Assembly: GCA_023245935.1 (NCBI GenBank)
Contig: JAHFJM010000001.1
Span: forward strand, 1-64,000
DNA from: Candidatus Peribacteria bacterium
Lineage (GTDB): Bacteria; Patescibacteriota; Gracilibacteria; Peribacterales; Peribacteraceae
Reading direction: 5' to 3'
Length of the DNA stretch: 64,000 bases
Shown: piece after piece, positions 60,310 to 64,000 of the stretch
Numbering within the stretch: the first letter of the stretch is position 1
How the letters are laid out: the number at the start of each line of letters is the position of its first letter
Notes under the pieces: generated by a model
Seen by the model: the letters and a program-made list of their open reading frames with translations, nothing else
Told to the model about the DNA's origin: nothing
Databases searched by the model: none
Made by a program: the position numbers and the translations under genes

Positions 60310-61814
60310 AAGGCACCCGGGACATCCGCTGAATACACCTTGCCGCTGTCGAAGACCGTTCCGAACATCCAGAGCCGATTCTTGAATGAAAGAATTGTGT
60401 GATATCGCAGAGGCAGCCAACAGGGGCTGATGGATGACTTGCCCCAATGGATGCCGTCAAGCGACGAGAGAACCGTTTTGAAGCAATCAGGATGCGAGAT
60501 CGTAGCGGCTGCAGAAGGCGCATTTCCGATGGCAAGGAGGTACTTGCCATGAACGACGAGCATGCCGGGGTTTGCCACGTACTGATCCGTCGTGAGCCAC
60601 GCCGGAAGAATGCTCTTTGACTGCAAACCGCCGCCTGCTCCATCATCGGAACTCAGAACGGAACGACCGTTGATCATCCACGCCTTACCCAGAAACGTCA
60701 CCATGGAACTCCCAAAAAGGGATCCGACAGGCTTCCATGAAGACTCTGCATTCGCAAGGGAGTGAATTTTTGTGTTACCGATAAAGAGTTTTCCGTTCAG
60801 GACATAGAGCGATTGGTTATGGACATACAGATCGCCCGGAGTTTCCGGACCGTCCTGCCATGTGACACCGTCTGACGAATGCAATGTTCTGTGAATGTAA
60901 CAACTTGTCTGCGATCCGCAATTCGACCCTCCGACGATCCAGAGTTCTCCGTTCCATTCGATGGCACCGGCACCGTAGACGCTGTAGGGAAGCGTCCCCA
61001 CCTGAGACCACTCCTTGCCGTCGGAGGTCGCATACACTTTGTTCATGATGCCGGCACCCGCCGGATCGTATCCCCCGATCGCCCACATTTTCCCAAGGGC
61101 GACGGCGAATGTGAAATCCCGTGTCGTCGAAGGAATGGAAGGTTCGGCAGTCCATGGCAGTGAAAGTGGTGGCGGAGCGTTCTCGACAACGCAAAGATTG
61201 CTGCAGCCGTCGCCGTTGTTCGTATTTCCATCGTCGCACTCCTCGGTATTCTCAAGAGTATTGCTGCCGCATCCGACGATGCGGTGACAGCCGCCGTCGC
61301 AACCAAGCGTGCCGTCACACTGTTCTCCCGATTCCACTTTGTTGTTGCCACAGACGGGAGCAATCGTACAGACGCTCGGGCTCCCGCCGGAACAGAGAAA
61401 CCGGGGTTCGACTGCACACTGAGGGCTGCAACCATCGCCGCTCGCCGCGTTCCCGTCGTCACACTGCTCACTCGATTCGACCGTACCATTGCCGCAGACG
61501 GCACTGAGGAATGAGCGGATGCTCTGGATCAGCAGCCTGAGATCGCTGCGATCGGTCGTGCCACTTGAATCAAGATCATACGCAAGGTCATGAACCGCCA
61601 TTGCACGGATCATGTTCGAGACAGCTTTGCGCATTTCACGAACCGAGAGGGTGCCATTATGATCAGTATCCGCGAGGGTCAGCACACGATCGTCGGTGAG
61701 GGAACCCTTGAGAACATGCGTTGAAGACGAGAATGTGAAGATCAGTCCGATCGTTGCAAGAAGTACCAGAGAAATCAGAACAAGCCGAGAGCGGAGGAGA
61801 ATCGAGAAAGTCAT
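60306..61814 (-). CDS. surface protein: dockerin-like, DUF4215 Cys-rich repeats, kelch-like propeller
   Basis: The 502-residue product starts with a membrane anchor or signal (LRSRLVLISLVLLATIGLIF). Next come two EF-hand-like calcium loops (ADTDHNGTLS and DLDSSGTTDRSDL), as in dockerin-type domains. Three Cys-rich repeats of the kind CGNGTVESSEQCDDGN...GDGCSPQC (DUF4215/Myxococcus Cys-rich type) span about residues 108-225. The C-terminal part has repeated W-x-x-G-G motifs (WAIGGYDP, WIVGGSN), suggesting a kelch-type beta-propeller. It is probably displayed on the cell surface. The start equals that of its paralogue at 61857. Confidence 0.85.
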   Translation of the reverse strand: MTFSILLRSRLVLISLVLLATIGLIFTFSSSTHVLKGSLTDDRVLTLADTDHNGTLSVREMRKAVSNMIRAMAVHDLAYDLDSSGTTDRSDLRLLIQSIRSFLSAVCGNGTVESSEQCDDGNAASGDGCSPQCAVEPRFLCSGGSPSVCTIAPVCGNNKVESGEQCDGTLGCDGGCHRIVGCGSNTLENTEECDDGNTNNGDGCSNLCVVENAPPPLSLPWTAEPSIPSTTRDFTFAVALGKMWAIGGYDPAGAGIMNKVYATSDGKEWSQVGTLPYSVYGAGAIEWNGELWIVGGSNCGSQTSCYIHRTLHSSDGVTWQDGPETPGDLYVHNQSLYVLNGKLFIGNTKIHSLANAESSWKPVGSLFGSSMVTFLGKAWMINGRSVLSSDDGAGGGLQSKSILPAWLTTDQYVANPGMLVVHGKYLLAIGNAPSAAATISHPDCFKTVLSSLDGIHWGKSSISPCWLPLRYHTILSFKNRLWMFGTVFDSGKVYSADVPGAF

Positions 61815-61856
61815 AGAGATCGTTGTTTTTTGCATAAAATAATCTCCACAGTATTA

Positions 61857-63422
61857 CTAGCAACCAGAGACAATCTCTGACGTATTGTTCTGAAGATTAG
61901 GATCGTAAAGATCCGTCTCTACCGTTGCTCTCGGACCTCCGCATGCTATGCTATGATGGTCGAAAGCTGCCCACTCGACGATGCTCTGACCAGGTGAGAT
62001 CACTGATCCCTTGCTATCGTAGATGAATACTCCGTTCTGAATATAGCCTCCAGGCGTAGATTCCGGTAGAAAGAGTGTCCATCCGGGAGGAACTGGCATG
62101 GAAACCTTGTAAGAGGCAGACGCAGGACCATCATTGGTCACCACCATCCCGAAAACCAGTTCATCGCCACTTCTTGAAAAGCCAAATTTGACCGATAGAT
62201 CAGCTGTATGTTGAGGATCTTCATACACGCATTCTGCGCTGCAACGATCACCGTTCTGGATATTATGATCATCACATTGTTCCGTACCTTCTTTAATCCC
62301 GTCTCCGCAGGTGGGGTTCCTCCCGCATCTATTGCTACAGGCATCATCATTGATCGTATTGCCGTCATCGCATGCTTCACCTGGTTCGACGATGCTGTTA
62401 CCACAGAGGTAACACCGATTCGGCTGTTCATTCGTGCATGAATAGGAAGGTTCGAAAGCACACGCAGAGCTGCAACCGTCACCGTCAGCGATATTCCCGT
62501 CATCACACTTTTCCAGGGCCTCTCTCACGCCATTGCCGCAGATGGGAATCGTACAGGCATTTGAACAAGTGTAGGGGGTGCTCATTGGATCACACTGCTC
62601 GCCTTCCTGCACAATGCCGTCACCGCAACGCGGAGTGGCGCACGCATTCGTACACGCATCATCGTTCACCTGATTCCCATCATCACATGTTTCGTGAGAG
62701 TCCTTTATTCCATCTCCGCAGACAATTTTCTCGCAGTCGTCATTGCAGGCCGGCTTGCCGACATCGTTGCCATCGCATTGCTCATGACCGATCCAAACGA
62801 TCTGATCGCCGCAGACAGGTTTCTTGCATGCAATCGTACAATCGTCGGTAGAAATCTGGTTCCCGTCATCACACTGCTCGTCATTTGAGATCTGAGGAAT
62901 CCCATCACCGCAGAATGGAAGTGAGCAACGATTTGAGCAAGCATCGTCATTGATGGTATTGCCATCATCACACGCTTCGGAAGAACCCTGTCTCACGCCA
63001 TCGCCACAGACAGGACGCTTGCAGAGATTGCTGCAACTATCGTCGTTATCCTGGTTGCCATCATCACACTGCTCGTCGAATTCCTTACGCGAATTCCCGC
63101 AGACTGCATTCAAGTAGAGACGCATGCTTTGGATAAGCAATTTGAGATCCATGCGATCTGTGACACCGCTCCGGTTCAAATCGTACGTCAGATCATGCGT
63201 CGCAATCGCACGAATCATTCCCGAGATCACTTTGCGCATCTCTTTTGCAGACATCGATCCGTCCTTCGGAGTGGTATCGGCAAGGACAAGAACACGATCG
63301 TCAGTAAGGTTCCCCTGAAGAATATGCATTGATGGCGAGACTGCGAAGATGAATCCGACTGTCGCAAGCAGAGTCAGAGAAATCAGAACGAGCCGGGAGC
63401 GGAAGATGTGAGGAATGGTCAT
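61857..63422 (-). CDS. surface protein: dockerin-like domain and nine DUF4215 Cys-rich repeats
   Basis: The 521-residue paralogue of the previous gene has the same anchor (FRSRLVLISLTLLATVGFIF) and a dockerin-like domain (DLNRSGVTDRMDLKLLIQSM). I count nine Cys-rich repeats such as CGDGIKDSHETCDDGNQVND, at about residues 108-395. The C-terminal 120 residues form a DUF11-like or Ig-like domain (FGMVVTNDGPASASYKVSMP). Many Asp residues in the repeats suggest calcium binding. ATG at 63422 is chosen by comparison with its paralogue. It starts 42 bases upstream of the previous gene. Confidence 0.85.
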   Translation of the reverse strand: MTIPHIFRSRLVLISLTLLATVGFIFAVSPSMHILQGNLTDDRVLVLADTTPKDGSMSAKEMRKVISGMIRAIATHDLTYDLNRSGVTDRMDLKLLIQSMRLYLNAVCGNSRKEFDEQCDDGNQDNDDSCSNLCKRPVCGDGVRQGSSEACDDGNTINDDACSNRCSLPFCGDGIPQISNDEQCDDGNQISTDDCTIACKKPVCGDQIVWIGHEQCDGNDVGKPACNDDCEKIVCGDGIKDSHETCDDGNQVNDDACTNACATPRCGDGIVQEGEQCDPMSTPYTCSNACTIPICGNGVREALEKCDDGNIADGDGCSSACAFEPSYSCTNEQPNRCYLCGNSIVEPGEACDDGNTINDDACSNRCGRNPTCGDGIKEGTEQCDDHNIQNGDRCSAECVYEDPQHTADLSVKFGFSRSGDELVFGMVVTNDGPASASYKVSMPVPPGWTLFLPESTPGGYIQNGVFIYDSKGSVISPGQSIVEWAAFDHHSIACGGPRATVETDLYDPNLQNNTSEIVSGC

Positions 63423-63528
63423 GGAGATCGTTGTTTCTTTTACAAGAAACAATCCTCTTATTTTAGCAGAAATAAGGCAAAAAAACAATATTCAGACCGG
63501 CATAACCGGAAGAGGAACTCCCACACTG

Positions 63529-64000
63529 TTAGCAGGCGAAAAATGGATCCGATGTATTGTTTTTGAGGTACGGATCATAGAGACCTGGCGCAGGCTTCAC
63601 GGTTGCTTGCATACCAGGCCCCCCATCATCCAAGTTGCATGATGTGCCATGGGTATCGAAGTTCACCTGTAGGGAGATGCCCTGACCGGGAAGTCTCGAT
63701 TGCGTATCGCTATAAGTGAATACTCCGTTCTGAAGGGAAAGACCCGGGTTTGAATTCGAGCCGAGCGTCCATGTGGAAGGAACAGGCATCGAAATAGTGT
63801 AGGTGGCATTCGCAGGACCGCCGTTATAGACCGTGATCCCGAAGGTCTCCCCCTCAGCGCTTCCTACCCTACCAAGCGTCACGGATAGGTCTGCCGTATG
63901 CGCAGGATCTTCAATCGCACACGCTGCGCTGCAGCCGTCACCATTGGTGACGTTCCCGTCATCACACTTCTCCGTTCCCTCCCTCAAACCGTCGCCACAG
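63529..64000 (-). CDS. third DUF4215 surface protein, C-terminal part (5' end outside window)
   Basis: The open frame continues past the window end. It begins within a Cys-rich repeat (CGDGLREGTEKCDDGNVTNG) and ends with the same C-terminal domain as its neighbour (FGITVYNGGPANATYTISMP, then LYDPYLKNNTS). The shared end motif NNTSxxxxxxC in both proteins marks clear paralogy. Only about 157 residues are visible. Confidence 0.85.
   Translation of the reverse strand, partial: CGDGLREGTEKCDDGNVTNGDGCSAACAIEDPAHTADLSVTLGRVGSAEGETFGITVYNGGPANATYTISMPVPSTWTLGSNSNPGLSLQNGVFTYSDTQSRLPGQGISLQVNFDTHGTSCNLDDGGPGMQATVKPAPGLYDPYLKNNTSDPFFAC

Overview
The window looks like a piece of a Patescibacteria (Candidate Phyla Radiation) chromosome, most likely a Peregrinibacteria/Peribacteria-like lineage. 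Reasons: a bacterial ribosomal superoperon without uL30 (a known CPR trait), a 23S rRNA gene carrying a group I intron and an extra expansion segment, split rRNA genes (23S-5S with no 16S nearby), many short lineage-specific ORFs, very large Ala/Pro/Lys-rich proteins, an SLH-type surface-layer protein and Cys-rich DUF4215-type surface proteins. UGA is a stop codon here, which argues against the UGA-recoding Gracilibacteria and Absconditabacteria. The phylum assignment is inference.

Layout. 1-901 (+): GIY-YIG protein and a conserved-looking hypothetical. 891-26108 (-): the S10/spc/alpha ribosomal block, read from rplC (promoter near 26,090) down to rpsI. It contains secY, two adenylate kinases, map, infA, rpoA and the L13/S9 genes. 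Two groups of plus-strand genes interrupt it: 15.0-16.7 kb (candidate small RNA, two hypotheticals, an ACT protein) and 5.4-10.9 kb (a small helical ORF overlapping a 1749-residue protein). 26.2-32.6 kb (+): a second small ORF/giant protein pair, a LysRS-HD domain fusion and two small ORFs. 32.6-35.75 kb (-): beta-CASP nuclease, RsuA-type pseudouridine synthase and three small ORFs. 35.8-40.4 kb (-): 5S and intron-containing 23S rRNA, with the 23S promoter inside a perfect inverted repeat. 40.6-46.3 kb (-): small ORF, DinJ/YafQ-type toxin-antitoxin pair, coiled-coil ORF, and rpoB standing alone without rpoC. 46.6-48.6 kb: small ORF, superoxide dismutase, FemAB-type enzyme. 48.8-53.2 kb (-): S-layer protein with a structured leader. 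53.2-54.2 kb: a mostly non-coding, strongly structured interval with candidate RNAs. 54.2-58.5 kb (-): cysS, class I aldolase, yidC, rnpA. 58.55-60.3 kb (+): gatC-gatA. 60.3-64 kb (-): three tandem paralogous Cys-rich surface proteins, the last cut by the window end.

How it fits together: most of the window is translation and transcription machinery plus membrane insertion (SecY, YidC) and cell-surface proteins. Regulatory DNA is unusually readable. Many promoters have good -35/-10 boxes spaced 16-18 bp, several have an extended -10 (TGnTATACT), and several lie so close to the start codon that the mRNA should be nearly leaderless. Degenerate 7-bp or 9-bp tandem repeats arranged as inverted arms recur in lysS, femX, the sod/femX gap, the 23S intron and a 23S helix, and are the most unusual DNA-level pattern seen. 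No searches or folding programs were run; family calls rest on motifs read by eye.
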